From assembly GCA_934481345.1 (NCBI GenBank), contig CAKSPF010000006.1, positions 73,815 to 137,814 on the forward strand: a stretch of DNA of 64,000 nt, in the 5' to 3' direction. Of the stretch, positions 33,414-41,197 are shown piece after piece (position 1 is the first letter of the stretch; each line of letters starts with the position of its first letter). A program made the position numbers and the translations under genes. The notes beneath the pieces were generated by a model, which did no database searches, was not told the origin of the DNA, and was given only the letters and a program-made list of their open reading frames with translations. The stretch is from an uncultured Clostridia bacterium. GTDB taxonomy: Bacteria > Bacillota > Clostridia > UMGS1810.

Positions 33414-34415
33414 TCAATCTAACACAGACAATATTTTGCCGACTTTTTTTGCAACATCTGCAAATTTTTCCGGTGTAAGTGACTGCGGACCGTCGCAGAG
33501 AGCATTTTCCGGATCGTTGTGAACCTCAATCATAAGGCCGTCTGCGCCGGCGGCAACGGAAGCAAGCGACATCGGTTCAACAAGTCTTGAAAGTCCCGTT
33601 GCATGGCTCGGATCGGCGATAACAGGCAGATGTGTGAGTTCTTTAAGCATAGGGATAGCAGACACGTCAAGAGTATTTCTGGTATATGTTTCAAAAGTTC
33701 TTATTCCGCGTTCACATAAAATCACATTTTCGTTTCCGCCTGCCATAATGTATTCCGCACTCATTAATAATTCCTGCATTGTATTTGCAAGGCCGCGTTT
33801 TAATAATATAGGCTTATGGATTTTGCCGAGTACCTTCAGTAATTCAAAGTTTTGCATGTTTCTGGCGCCTACCTGGATTACGTCCACTCCGTCAAAGAGC
33901 GGCAGGTGCGAAGCATCCATGATTTCTGTAACTATAGGCATACCCGTCTTTTCCTTTGCTTTCAAAAGCAGCTCGATGCCTTCCGCACGCAGTCCCTGAA
34001 ATGCATACGGTGATGTTCTCGGCTTGAAAGCTCCTCCGCGCAAAAGCTTTGCGCCTGCCTTTTGTGCTTTGACGGCAATATCCATAACCTGAGCTTCAGA
34101 CTCTACGGAACACGGGCCGGCTATTATTGCAAAGTTTCCTCCGCCTATTTTTACGCCGTTTATGTCAACAACGGTATCGTCCGGGTGAAATTTTCTGTTT
34201 GCATTTTTGAACGGTTCGGATATTCTTTTTACGTTATCCACAATATCCAGGCTCATGATAAGGTCCGTGTCTATGCCGGAAGTGTCGCCGACAAGACCGA
34301 GAATGGTCTGATATTTACCCTCACTCATGTGGACGGACAGCTTTTTTTCTTCAAGCCAGCTTATAAGGTTTTGTTTCTTCTTTTCGTCTGCATTGCTTTT
34401 TAATACGACAATCAT
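33414..34415 (-). CDS. aroF: 3-deoxy-7-phosphoheptulonate synthase (type I-beta)
   Basis: 333-residue DAHP synthase, condensing phosphoenolpyruvate with erythrose 4-phosphate at the entry to the shikimate pathway. The N-terminal ferredoxin-like regulatory domain (about residues 1-70) and the beta/alpha barrel (AGPCSVESEAQ, LLRGGAFKPRTSPYAFQGL, IQVGARNMQNFELL, PILLKRGLANT, IADPSHATG) match the Thermotoga-like I-beta class, where the extra domain mediates Tyr/Phe inhibition. First gene of the aroF-tyrA operon, with GGAGG before the ATG. Confidence 0.97.
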   Translation of the reverse strand: MIVVLKSNADEKKKQNLISWLEEKKLSVHMSEGKYQTILGLVGDTSGIDTDLIMSLDIVDNVKRISEPFKNANRKFHPDDTVVDINGVKIGGGNFAIIAGPCSVESEAQVMDIAVKAQKAGAKLLRGGAFKPRTSPYAFQGLRAEGIELLLKAKEKTGMPIVTEIMDASHLPLFDGVDVIQVGARNMQNFELLKVLGKIHKPILLKRGLANTMQELLMSAEYIMAGGNENVILCERGIRTFETYTRNTLDVSAIPMLKELTHLPVIADPSHATGLSRLVEPMSLASVAAGADGLMIEVHNDPENALCDGPQSLTPEKFADVAKKVGKILSVLD

Positions 34416-34446
34416 TTTTTGTTTACCTCCGATATAAATTAATAAA

Positions 34447-34484
34447 ACAAAAAAGGTTCACCGGAGATTATACCGATGAACCTT
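34447..34484 (-). terminator. attenuator terminator in the aroF leader
   Basis: AAGGTTCA (34477-34484) pairs with TGAACCTT (34453-34460), extended by a T-G wobble and CGG/CCG to a 12-bp stem, then TTTTTTGTTTT on the minus strand. It stands between the leader peptide stop and the aroF ribosome site, so it can only stop transcription before aroF. This is the position of an attenuator. Confidence 0.88.
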
Positions 34485-34529
34485 AAAATTACATTTGTTG
34501 GTAATTATTTGGAAGCAGCACAATCATCC

Positions 34530-34592
34530 TTATTCAATATTAAAAGAATAAAGATAATAATAATATTCAGCTGCAAAAAATAAATTAGCCAT
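34530..34592 (-). CDS. aromatic leader peptide of the aroF-tyrA attenuator
   Basis: A 20-codon reading frame: MANLFFAAEYYYYLYSFNIE. Eight of 20 residues are aromatic (5 Tyr, 3 Phe), with four consecutive TAT codons followed by Leu-Tyr-Ser-Phe. It lies between a consensus promoter and a strong terminator, upstream of DAHP synthase and prephenate dehydrogenase, whose pathway makes Tyr. By analogy with the pheA and trp leaders of enterobacteria, stalling at Tyr/Phe codons would prevent terminator formation. The ribosome site is weak (AAAGAAAGTG about 10 bases upstream). Too short for standard gene callers. Confidence 0.8.
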   Translation of the reverse strand: MANLFFAAEYYYYLYSFNIE

Positions 34593-34624
34593 GTAAAACA
34601 CACTTTCTTTGTTTGTTGTAAAGA

Positions 34625-34653
34625 ATTATAAACCAAAAATTAAAATTTGTCAA
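34625..34653 (-). promoter_or_regulatory. consensus promoter of the aroF-tyrA operon
   Basis: Perfect -35 TTGACA (34648-34653) and -10 TATAAT (34625-34630), 17-base spacing. It ends against the stop of the P1 peptidase gene. Transcription would start about 25 bases before the leader peptide. Confidence 0.92.
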
Positions 34654-34655
34654 TA

Positions 34656-35615
34656 CTATTTTTTTAAATCGGCAAAACTTATAACGCCATTTATGCTTTC
34701 CGCGCTTTTTACCGCACGGATAATAGCTTTTTCCATAACGAAAGCTGCCAGTGTGCCGGCTGCGTTTATATCGGCACTGTAGCCGCCTGTGCTCAATGCA
34801 TAGACAGAATCGCCGTCGGCAGTCGTATTCACCGGGCAAATCGCTTTTGCATAAGCGTTATGCGCCATGGCGGCAATTTTATTCATTTGGGTTTTATCAA
34901 ATTTTGCGTTTGTTATAACTGCGCCTATAGTTGTATTTGATGTGAATAAATTTTCTTTGGGAGATATGCTGTTCAACAACTCTTTTGAGGAATCGGCAAA
35001 ACCGTTTTTTTCGTCATTAAGAAGTCCTGCTATTATTTTTCCGTTTTCGTATATATCGCCAAGTGCATTCACGCAGACAACCGCGCCCATTTTAAGACCT
35101 CCGCATTCGGCGGCATATGCTCCTATTCCCGATTTCATCATAAATCCGGGTCCTTTAAGCTTTCCGACGGTAGCGCCGGTTCCAGCCCCATCGCTGCCTT
35201 CTTTAAAAAGTCCTTTGAATGCATTTTCCGCAGCTTCATATCCCATCTTTTTGCCGGGACGGCATTTATAATCACCGATAATTAAATCAAAAATACATGA
35301 GGTACATACAAGCGGAACTTTGGTAATACCTGTGTCAAATCCGATACCTTTTTCTTCAAGATATTCCATTACACCGCCGGCACAGTCAAGTCCGAATGCG
35401 CTTCCGCCGCTGAGTATAACCGCATGAATTTTTTCGGCGGCAGCCAACGGATTTAAAAGCTGGGTTTCTCTTGACGCAGGACCGCCGCCGCGTATATCGA
35501 CGCCGCACGGTGCGCCGTCCGGGCAGATAATTGCAGTGACGCCTGTAAGACCTTTTTTGTCGGAGGCGTTCCCTATTTTAACTCCATCTATGTCAAGTAT
35601 TGATATTTCTTTCAT
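34656..35615 (-). CDS. P1 (DmpA/NylC-type) Ntn-hydrolase family peptidase
   Basis: 319-residue P1-family (S58) protein that matures by self-cleavage to expose an N-terminal nucleophile. The cleavage point is probably Asn227/Thr228 in LFTSNTTIGAVITNAK. Upstream, VDIRGGGPASRETQLL and HAVILSGGSAFGLDCAGGVMEYL are family signatures. Relatives are aminopeptidases, amidases and the pantetheine hydrolase ThnT; the substrate here is unknown. It follows an ECF S component by 33 bases and probably shares its transcript. No signal peptide, so it is cytosolic. Confidence 0.92.
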   Translation of the reverse strand: MKEISILDIDGVKIGNASDKKGLTGVTAIICPDGAPCGVDIRGGGPASRETQLLNPLAAAEKIHAVILSGGSAFGLDCAGGVMEYLEEKGIGFDTGITKVPLVCTSCIFDLIIGDYKCRPGKKMGYEAAENAFKGLFKEGSDGAGTGATVGKLKGPGFMMKSGIGAYAAECGGLKMGAVVCVNALGDIYENGKIIAGLLNDEKNGFADSSKELLNSISPKENLFTSNTTIGAVITNAKFDKTQMNKIAAMAHNAYAKAICPVNTTADGDSVYALSTGGYSADINAAGTLAAFVMEKAIIRAVKSAESINGVISFADLKK

Positions 35616-35648
35616 GATAATCTCCGTTTAACACTTTTAAAAGTTATA

Positions 35649-36209
35649 TCAGGCGCCTTTTTTGCCCGCCGTTATGATTCTTATTATAGCCGGTGACAAA
35701 ATAAGGTTTAATCCCAATTCAATAAGGAAGTTTACACCTATGAGTCCGAAAATCATAAAGTAAACAAGATTTGCGCCGTTTGCCATTTGATTAAGAGTGT
35801 CATTAAAGACGGTAAGCATACCGAGGCAGAAAATCGCCGTGTTTACAATCGGGCAGATTACAGCGGCGGATACGCCTGCAAAATATATGTTTTTGCCGTT
35901 TTTGGAAAGAAGCTCAAACACAAGTCCCGATACCCAGCCTGCCGCCGTTCCTTTTAAAAGCAGCATTACGACCGTTGCAACAGGGTTTAATGCCATAAAG
36001 CCTGCTGCTGTGGGATCAAGCAAGGTGACAATTCCGAAAACAAGACCAAGTAAAGCACCGCATTTTTTGCCGTATACGGCTGCCCCGATTACTATCGGAA
36101 TTAAAGTGAGGCTTATATTCGGCTTCATAGGGAAAAACGTAGCTACTGTCTGGAGTACGGCAACAATAGCCGCAAGCATTGCAATACCTACCATGCGTTT
36201 TGAATTCAT
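35649..36209 (-). CDS. ECF transporter S component
   Basis: 186 residues with about six hydrophobic segments (for example MVGIAMLAAIVAVLQTVATFF, LTLIPIVIGAAVYG, LLGLVFGIVTLLDPTAAGFMAL), the fold of substrate-binding S units of energy-coupling-factor vitamin importers. The A, A' and T units are not in the window, so it must share a common module. Substrate is not readable from sequence; the neighbouring P1 peptidase suggests an amide-containing vitamin such as pantothenate or pantetheine (weak inference). I choose the ATG at 36209 since AGGAG lies 9 bases upstream. Confidence 0.85.
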   Translation of the reverse strand: MNSKRMVGIAMLAAIVAVLQTVATFFPMKPNISLTLIPIVIGAAVYGKKCGALLGLVFGIVTLLDPTAAGFMALNPVATVVMLLLKGTAAGWVSGLVFELLSKNGKNIYFAGVSAAVICPIVNTAIFCLGMLTVFNDTLNQMANGANLVYFMIFGLIGVNFLIELGLNLILSPAIIRIITAGKKGA

Positions 36210-36266
36210 TTGATACAACTCCTCGTTTGTTTTTTTGAAAACTATATATGTTTCAGTATATCGGAT

Positions 36267-36295
36267 ATTATATCATTAAAAGCTTTTTTCGTCAA
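36267..36295 (-). promoter_or_regulatory. promoter of the ECF S component - P1 peptidase unit
   Basis: -35 TTGACG (36290-36295) and -10 TATAAT (36267-36272), 17-base spacing; divergent from the acyl-CoA synthetase promoter 20 bases away. Confidence 0.8.
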
Positions 36296-36315
36296 TAATT
36301 ACGCCGTAAAAATGA

Positions 36316-36344
36316 TTGACATAAATAACCGTATAATGTATAAT
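36316..36344 (+). promoter_or_regulatory. promoter of the acyl-CoA synthetase gene
   Basis: Perfect -35 TTGACA (36316-36321) and -10 TATAAT (36339-36344), 17-base spacing; a second TATAAT overlaps the spacer. Confidence 0.85.
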
Positions 36345-36380
36345 AATGTATAACATTAGATACAAAGGTGATGTGTTTAT

Positions 36381-38072
36381 TTGAGTAAATTGACTAAATT
36401 ATATGATGTTCAGAAGTTTTCGACAATGCGTCAGATGCTTGAGCTGGCAGACAGCCGGGCAGGAGAAAAAAACGCATTTATGTATTTTGACAAAAAAGAA
36501 GTAAAGAGTGTAACATATCATGAATTTGTAAGCACAACCGAATATCTCGGCACGGCTCTTGCGGACATGGGTTTTTCCGCAAGCCATATTGCAAATATAG
36601 GTGAAAACAGCTATAAGTGGGTAGTTGTATATCTTACTGCGCTTAAAAGCGCCGGCGTTTACGTTCCTATTGATAAGGAGCTGCCGCTTGAAGATATGAT
36701 ACATGTTGTAAATGACAGCGAGAGTGAAATTATTTTTTACTCAAAAAAGTTTGAAAAGATTTTCATGGAAAACCGCAGCAAATTCCCGAATATAAAGTAC
36801 TTTATCGGTCTTTCGAGAGATGAGGATGACGGGGAATTTCTGTCATATGATTTGCTTGTAAAAAAGGGCAAAGAGCTTTATGACAGCGGTAACCGTGAAT
36901 ATACGAAGCTTAAAAGTGATGAAAATGCACTTAAAATGCTTGTGTATACATCGGGTACCACCGGAAATTCAAAAGGTGTAATGCTCACGGAGCACAATCT
37001 TGTAAACAGTGTTTATTACGGATTACAGGTGAGCACCGTATATGAACGCTGCCTCAGCGTCCTTCCCTACCATCATACATATGAGGCGGTCTGCGGCATA
37101 TTGGTTGCGCTTCACCATCACTCCACAATATGTATAAATGACAGACTCACGCATGTTCTTAAGAATTTGCAGTATTTCAAACCGGATTATATGTATCTGG
37201 TTCCGGCATTTGCGGAGCTGTTTTATAAGAAAATACAGGCATCGCTTAAAGAACAAAAGAAAGATAAGCTTATCAAGGTTATGTTTTCTGTAAGCAATGC
37301 TCTTTTGAAGGTAGGAATTGATATAAGACGCAAGCTGTTTAAGCAGATAATTGACAATTTCGGCGGAAACCTTGTGAAAATTGTGTGCGGCGGTGCGGCA
37401 ATAAGACCTGAAGTCGGAGAATTTTTTGACAGCATAGGAATTTATCTTATAAACGGTTACGGAATTACCGAGTGTTCGCCGCTTGTAAGTGCAAACAGAG
37501 AGGAATGTAACAACTGCTCGACCGTCGGAATTCCGCTTCCGTGCATAGAGCTTAAATTTGACGACATTGACAGCGACGGCATAGGCGAGATATGCGTAAA
37601 GGGCGACGTGGTAATGAAGGGCTATTACAAGCAGCCGGAGCTTACTAAAGAAGTGCTTTCGGATGACGGCTGGTTCAAAACCGGCGATTACGGCAAACTC
37701 AGCAAGGAAGGATTTTTGGTAATTACGGGAAGAAAGAAAAATCTGATTGTACTTAAAAACGGCAAAAATATTTATCCGGAGGAAATAGAAGCATATATCC
37801 AGGCAATACCGTATGTAAAAGAGGTTGTTGTGTATTCGGTAACTGATGAAAATAATCTGGAGTCCGGGCTGTGCGCCGAAATTTTCCCCGATTATGAGTC
37901 ACCGGAACTGAAGGATTCCGAAAATATTGCGGAAACGGTAAAAAAAGATGTTCAGAGCGTCACTTCGGAGCTTCCTGTTTATAAAAAGATAAGCAAAATC
38001 AAGCTTCGCGAGAAAGAATTTATAAAAAATTCATCAAACAAAATAAAAAGAAATTTAATTAACCAACAATAA
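36381..38072 (+). CDS. AMP-dependent long-chain acyl-CoA synthetase-like protein
   Basis: 563-residue adenylate-forming enzyme that activates a carboxylic acid, probably a fatty acid, to acyl-AMP and acyl-CoA. The P-loop VYTSGTTGNSKGVMLTEHN, the A5 motif NGYGITECSP and the A7-A8 motifs GWFKTGDYGKLSKEG and ITGRKKNLIVLKNGKNIYPEEIE are intact, and a lysine-rich C-terminus carries the A10 region (SSNKIKRN). Starts at TTG behind AAAGGTG. Single-gene unit between a consensus promoter and a strong terminator. Substrate chain length cannot be read from sequence. Confidence 0.92.
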   Translation: MSKLTKLYDVQKFSTMRQMLELADSRAGEKNAFMYFDKKEVKSVTYHEFVSTTEYLGTALADMGFSASHIANIGENSYKWVVVYLTALKSAGVYVPIDKELPLEDMIHVVNDSESEIIFYSKKFEKIFMENRSKFPNIKYFIGLSRDEDDGEFLSYDLLVKKGKELYDSGNREYTKLKSDENALKMLVYTSGTTGNSKGVMLTEHNLVNSVYYGLQVSTVYERCLSVLPYHHTYEAVCGILVALHHHSTICINDRLTHVLKNLQYFKPDYMYLVPAFAELFYKKIQASLKEQKKDKLIKVMFSVSNALLKVGIDIRRKLFKQIIDNFGGNLVKIVCGGAAIRPEVGEFFDSIGIYLINGYGITECSPLVSANREECNNCSTVGIPLPCIELKFDDIDSDGIGEICVKGDVVMKGYYKQPELTKEVLSDDGWFKTGDYGKLSKEGFLVITGRKKNLIVLKNGKNIYPEEIEAYIQAIPYVKEVVVYSVTDENNLESGLCAEIFPDYESPELKDSENIAETVKKDVQSVTSELPVYKKISKIKLREKEFIKNSSNKIKRNLINQQ

Positions 38073-38084
38073 GTCTTATACTTT

Positions 38085-38119
38085 AAAACAGCCTCAATGC
38101 AACGCATTGAGGCTGTTTT
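38085..38119. terminator. bidirectional terminator between convergent genes
   Basis: A 16-bp stem AAAACAGCCTCAATGC (38085-38100) with its complement (38104-38119), 3-base loop, A/T ends on both sides. It separates the acyl-CoA synthetase gene (plus) from the glycosidase gene (minus). Confidence 0.9.
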
Positions 38120-38149
38120 GCCGTGATAAATCAATAATGGAAATATTTT

Positions 38150-39556
38150 TTATTCAAAGTCGCCGAAAGTAATAACCATAGGATAATCCTTAACCGGCAG
38201 GTGCTTTATACAGTAGCAGTCATCGCTTGAGCGTTCAATCATATCGTCGGGTATTTTATAAATCTCGCCCGTTACGGTGTCTATGAATTTTACTTCATCG
38301 GTAATTCCGGCAATCTGCAGGGTTACGGTTCCTTCATAGTCGGTTGTCATTATTGATGATGGATGCCAGTATACGAAAGCTTTTGAGCCGTTTGTTTTTT
38401 TAAATCCGGCATTTATTGTGTCACATTCTTTTAAATCTTCATCAAAAATTCTCGGTGACTGCTCCGGTCTGAACATAATCGGCAGGTCGCACCTTTCGGT
38501 TTCATCGGAAAAAAGCGAGCACAATGTGGCAAGCGCCGTGTATGATATTTTTGGCGTGTACTCCCCTGTTGAATGTCCGTTTTCGTCAAAATCGGCACCG
38601 AGAACGCCGAAATATCCGTAATCAAGGTAGCTTGCGGTATTTCCTACCGTACCGTTGAGCGCTTCTATCATATCCATGCATGAAAAATATGATGTAAATT
38701 TGCAGTCTGCCATGATGTCTGCCATAGCATGTCTGGTAAGCTGTTTTGCCTGCTTGAGCTGCGTCCATGCACCGCTTCTGAGCGCTCCGTTTCCTCCGCT
38801 GCGTGACTGTGAGCCGGACTCACCCTGGATAATTTCCATGTTTGGATTATACATTCTGCCCAGTGCGCGCAGAGATGACACCCTCTCAAAAACTGTTTCT
38901 TCGACAGGAGTATATTCGTGAAAGCTTATTGCATCTATTTCCTTGCCCATGCCTGCTTTGAGTGCGTCATTTATAAAACTAAGCTCTCTCATGCATACGA
39001 CGCCGCCTACAACCGTCGCATCGGGTTTTACGGCTTTGATATATCTCGCTGTACGGGCAGAAAACGCTCCGAGTTCAGTGCCGCTCGGTCCATGCTTCCA
39101 GCACCATTTGCCGTCAGGCTCATTCCAGATTTCATAGGTGTCGATTCTTGTGCTGTAGTGCTCGACGGTTGCTTTCACATAATTCTCCCATGCTTTGATT
39201 TGCTCTGCGGTATGTATCGGCGGACAGCCGACTGCTCCGAACACCTTTGCGGCGGCTTCATCATAAAGCCCGTTGCCGTAGCACAGGCAAAGCCACGGTT
39301 TGCAGCCTCTTGCGATAAGATTGTCCACAACTTTGTCAAGCCAATTAAAGTCATATACACCTTTTTGCTGTTCCGTTCTTTGCCAGCCGGATTGTATTCT
39401 CACCCATTTCACGCCGATGGCAGCAAGTTTATCATATGCCTTTTCGGGATTGAAAACATCTCTGTCAAGTTTCTCAAAGCCTATTCCGAATTTTGAAGTT
39501 TTGATTTCGGATGAGTGCTTGGGTTTGACTTTTCCTGTTTTTATCAGTCTTTCCAT
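38150..39556 (-). CDS. GH39-like clan A glycoside hydrolase
   Basis: 468-residue (beta/alpha)8-barrel hydrolase. The acid/base glutamate is E146 in YEIWNEPDG and the likely nucleophile is E246 in IIQGESGS, the two-glutamate arrangement of clan GH-A; VKWVRIQSGWQRTE near the N-terminus resembles GH39. A beta-sandwich-like C-terminal part (about residues 380-468) follows. No signal peptide, so it should act on sugars already imported or on internal glycosides. The ATG at 39556 has GGAGG upstream. No transporter or regulator is adjacent. The exact family and substrate are uncertain. Confidence 0.8.
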   Translation of the reverse strand: MERLIKTGKVKPKHSSEIKTSKFGIGFEKLDRDVFNPEKAYDKLAAIGVKWVRIQSGWQRTEQQKGVYDFNWLDKVVDNLIARGCKPWLCLCYGNGLYDEAAAKVFGAVGCPPIHTAEQIKAWENYVKATVEHYSTRIDTYEIWNEPDGKWCWKHGPSGTELGAFSARTARYIKAVKPDATVVGGVVCMRELSFINDALKAGMGKEIDAISFHEYTPVEETVFERVSSLRALGRMYNPNMEIIQGESGSQSRSGGNGALRSGAWTQLKQAKQLTRHAMADIMADCKFTSYFSCMDMIEALNGTVGNTASYLDYGYFGVLGADFDENGHSTGEYTPKISYTALATLCSLFSDETERCDLPIMFRPEQSPRIFDEDLKECDTINAGFKKTNGSKAFVYWHPSSIMTTDYEGTVTLQIAGITDEVKFIDTVTGEIYKIPDDMIERSSDDCYCIKHLPVKDYPMVITFGDFE

Positions 39557-39725
39557 AATATCCTCCAAAGTATCTGTAAAGTATGTTTAGATTTTATCAC
39601 AGCAAAATCAATAAGTACATACAATTTCAAAAAACAAATACAAATTTGATAATTATGTACTATTTATGAAATTATACAGTGATATGACAATAACTTTACA
39701 GCCCCGTTAACAAAAAACGCATTTG

Positions 39726-39754
39726 TTGAAATATGCAGAAAAATAATATATACT
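39726..39754 (+). promoter_or_regulatory. promoter of the SLH-VanY gene
   Basis: -35 TTGAAA (39726-39731) and -10 TATACT (39749-39754), 17-base spacing. The rest of the spacer back to the glycosidase gene (39557-39725) is AT-rich and shows nothing else. Confidence 0.65.
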
Positions 39755-39769
39755 GTTTATGGTGATAAA

Positions 39770-41158
39770 ATGAATAAAAAAACATTAGTATTAACGGCAC
39801 TTCTTCTTTTGCAGACAATCTCTGCCTCGGCATACACACCGAGCACATGGGCGAAAGAGGAAATTGCATCTGCCAAAAAGGCAGGAATAACAGTATTTGA
39901 AGACTTTAATAAAGATTACACACAGGCTTTGAACAGAGAGGAAATATGTGCTTTGATTGTTCAGACGCTGGAAACAGGACTGGGAAAGAAACTTGAACCG
40001 AAAAACAGCAGCCCGTTTACGGATACCGAAAATGAAGATATAATCTGTGCTTATGAGCTTGGCGTAATAGACGGAACAGGCGAAGGCGAATTTATGCCGC
40101 AAAAGCAATTAAGCCGTCAGGAGGCATCCAAAATATTCGGTATTGCCTCGGAAAAGCTGACCGAAAACACTGTGAAATACAATGAAAATGCAGCGGTAAA
40201 ATTCAAAGATTTTTCTTCGGTGGCGCCTTGGGCGGTAAAATATGTTTCCGCAGTATCGGAAAACGGACTTTTTAAGGGTGATGAAAACGGTAATTTCAAT
40301 CCGCTTTCGGGTGTAACGGTTGAGCAGGCGGCGGTAATATGTCTGCGTATGCTAAACAGCGCAAAAGACGCTGACAGCGGCGAAAACGGCTACATTAAGA
40401 GTGATTTTAAGATTTCGGCAAAAACAGGCGCCGGTACGGCAAAAATAAACTGGAACTGCAAAACCGACTGCACCGTAAAAATATATGAGCAGAGGAATTC
40501 ATACTATGAAGGTGAATTTGACGCAAATTTAACGGAAATACTTACGGATAAAAATCAGATTGAATTTTCGGTAAATCCGAACAAGACTTATACTGTAGAT
40601 ATTTTTTCGGCAGACGGAAAGAAGGACAGCGTAACCTTTGTTACAGACAATTTTACAATAGACAGAGAGCACCGTGAAGATGTTAAGGAGATTGTAAATA
40701 CTTTTACAAGCGAAGAAGATTCTTCTGCCGCCATGAAAACTCTTACGGTAAAAGTATGGCAGATAAAGGACGGCAAAAAACAGCCCTCGGAACTGACGGT
40801 TACGGTTCTTGACGAGATAGCCGACAAGGTTGAGGCTGTCTTTGATGAGATATTCAGCGGAAAAGAGCAGTTCCCCATATATTCATTGGGAGCATATGCA
40901 TGGCGTGCACCTATGAGCAGCGGCAGATATTCGGAGCATAATTTCGGAACGGCTATTGACATAAACCCGAATGAAAATTACTGTTTGTATTCTGACGGTT
41001 CAACAGTCGGAGAATGTTACAAACCTTATGAAAATCCGTATTCCATTACTCCTTACGGCGATGTGGTAAGAGCATTTGAAAAGTATGGATTTACATGGGG
41101 CGCAGACAGTTGGAGAAGCCCGAAAGACTACATGCATTTTTCATATTTGGGAACTTGA
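39770..41158 (+). CDS. exported SLH-domain D-alanyl-D-alanine carboxypeptidase (VanY-like, M15)
   Basis: 462 residues. A signal peptide (MNKKTLVLTALLLLQTISASA), two to three S-layer-homology repeats (about residues 22-200; FTDTENEDIICAYELGVIDG and FKDFSSVAPWAVKYVSAVSENGLFKG), a beta-rich linker domain (about 210-290), and a C-terminal M15 metallopeptidase. The zinc ligands are H390 and D397 in SEHNFGTAID and H456 in DYMHFSY. It is likely attached to the wall by its SLH repeats and trims D-Ala from peptidoglycan stems. No VanR/VanS genes are present, so it is not a resistance cluster. Confidence 0.92.
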   Translation: MNKKTLVLTALLLLQTISASAYTPSTWAKEEIASAKKAGITVFEDFNKDYTQALNREEICALIVQTLETGLGKKLEPKNSSPFTDTENEDIICAYELGVIDGTGEGEFMPQKQLSRQEASKIFGIASEKLTENTVKYNENAAVKFKDFSSVAPWAVKYVSAVSENGLFKGDENGNFNPLSGVTVEQAAVICLRMLNSAKDADSGENGYIKSDFKISAKTGAGTAKINWNCKTDCTVKIYEQRNSYYEGEFDANLTEILTDKNQIEFSVNPNKTYTVDIFSADGKKDSVTFVTDNFTIDREHREDVKEIVNTFTSEEDSSAAMKTLTVKVWQIKDGKKQPSELTVTVLDEIADKVEAVFDEIFSGKEQFPIYSLGAYAWRAPMSSGRYSEHNFGTAIDINPNENYCLYSDGSTVGECYKPYENPYSITPYGDVVRAFEKYGFTWGADSWRSPKDYMHFSYLGT

Positions 41159-41197
41159 AAAAAGCATCACAGAAAAAATTCTGTGATGCTTTTTTTA
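41159..41197. terminator. bidirectional terminator between SLH-VanY and ctpA
   Basis: A 14-bp stem AAAGCATCACAGAA (41161-41174) and complement (41179-41192), 4-base loop, followed by a run of seven T. It sits between convergent genes and overlaps the ctpA stop codon region. Confidence 0.92.

Noticed and set aside
39770..41158. Vancomycin resistance (vanY) cluster
   Set aside because: SLH repeats and the absence of vanR/S/H/A/X point to ordinary wall maintenance.
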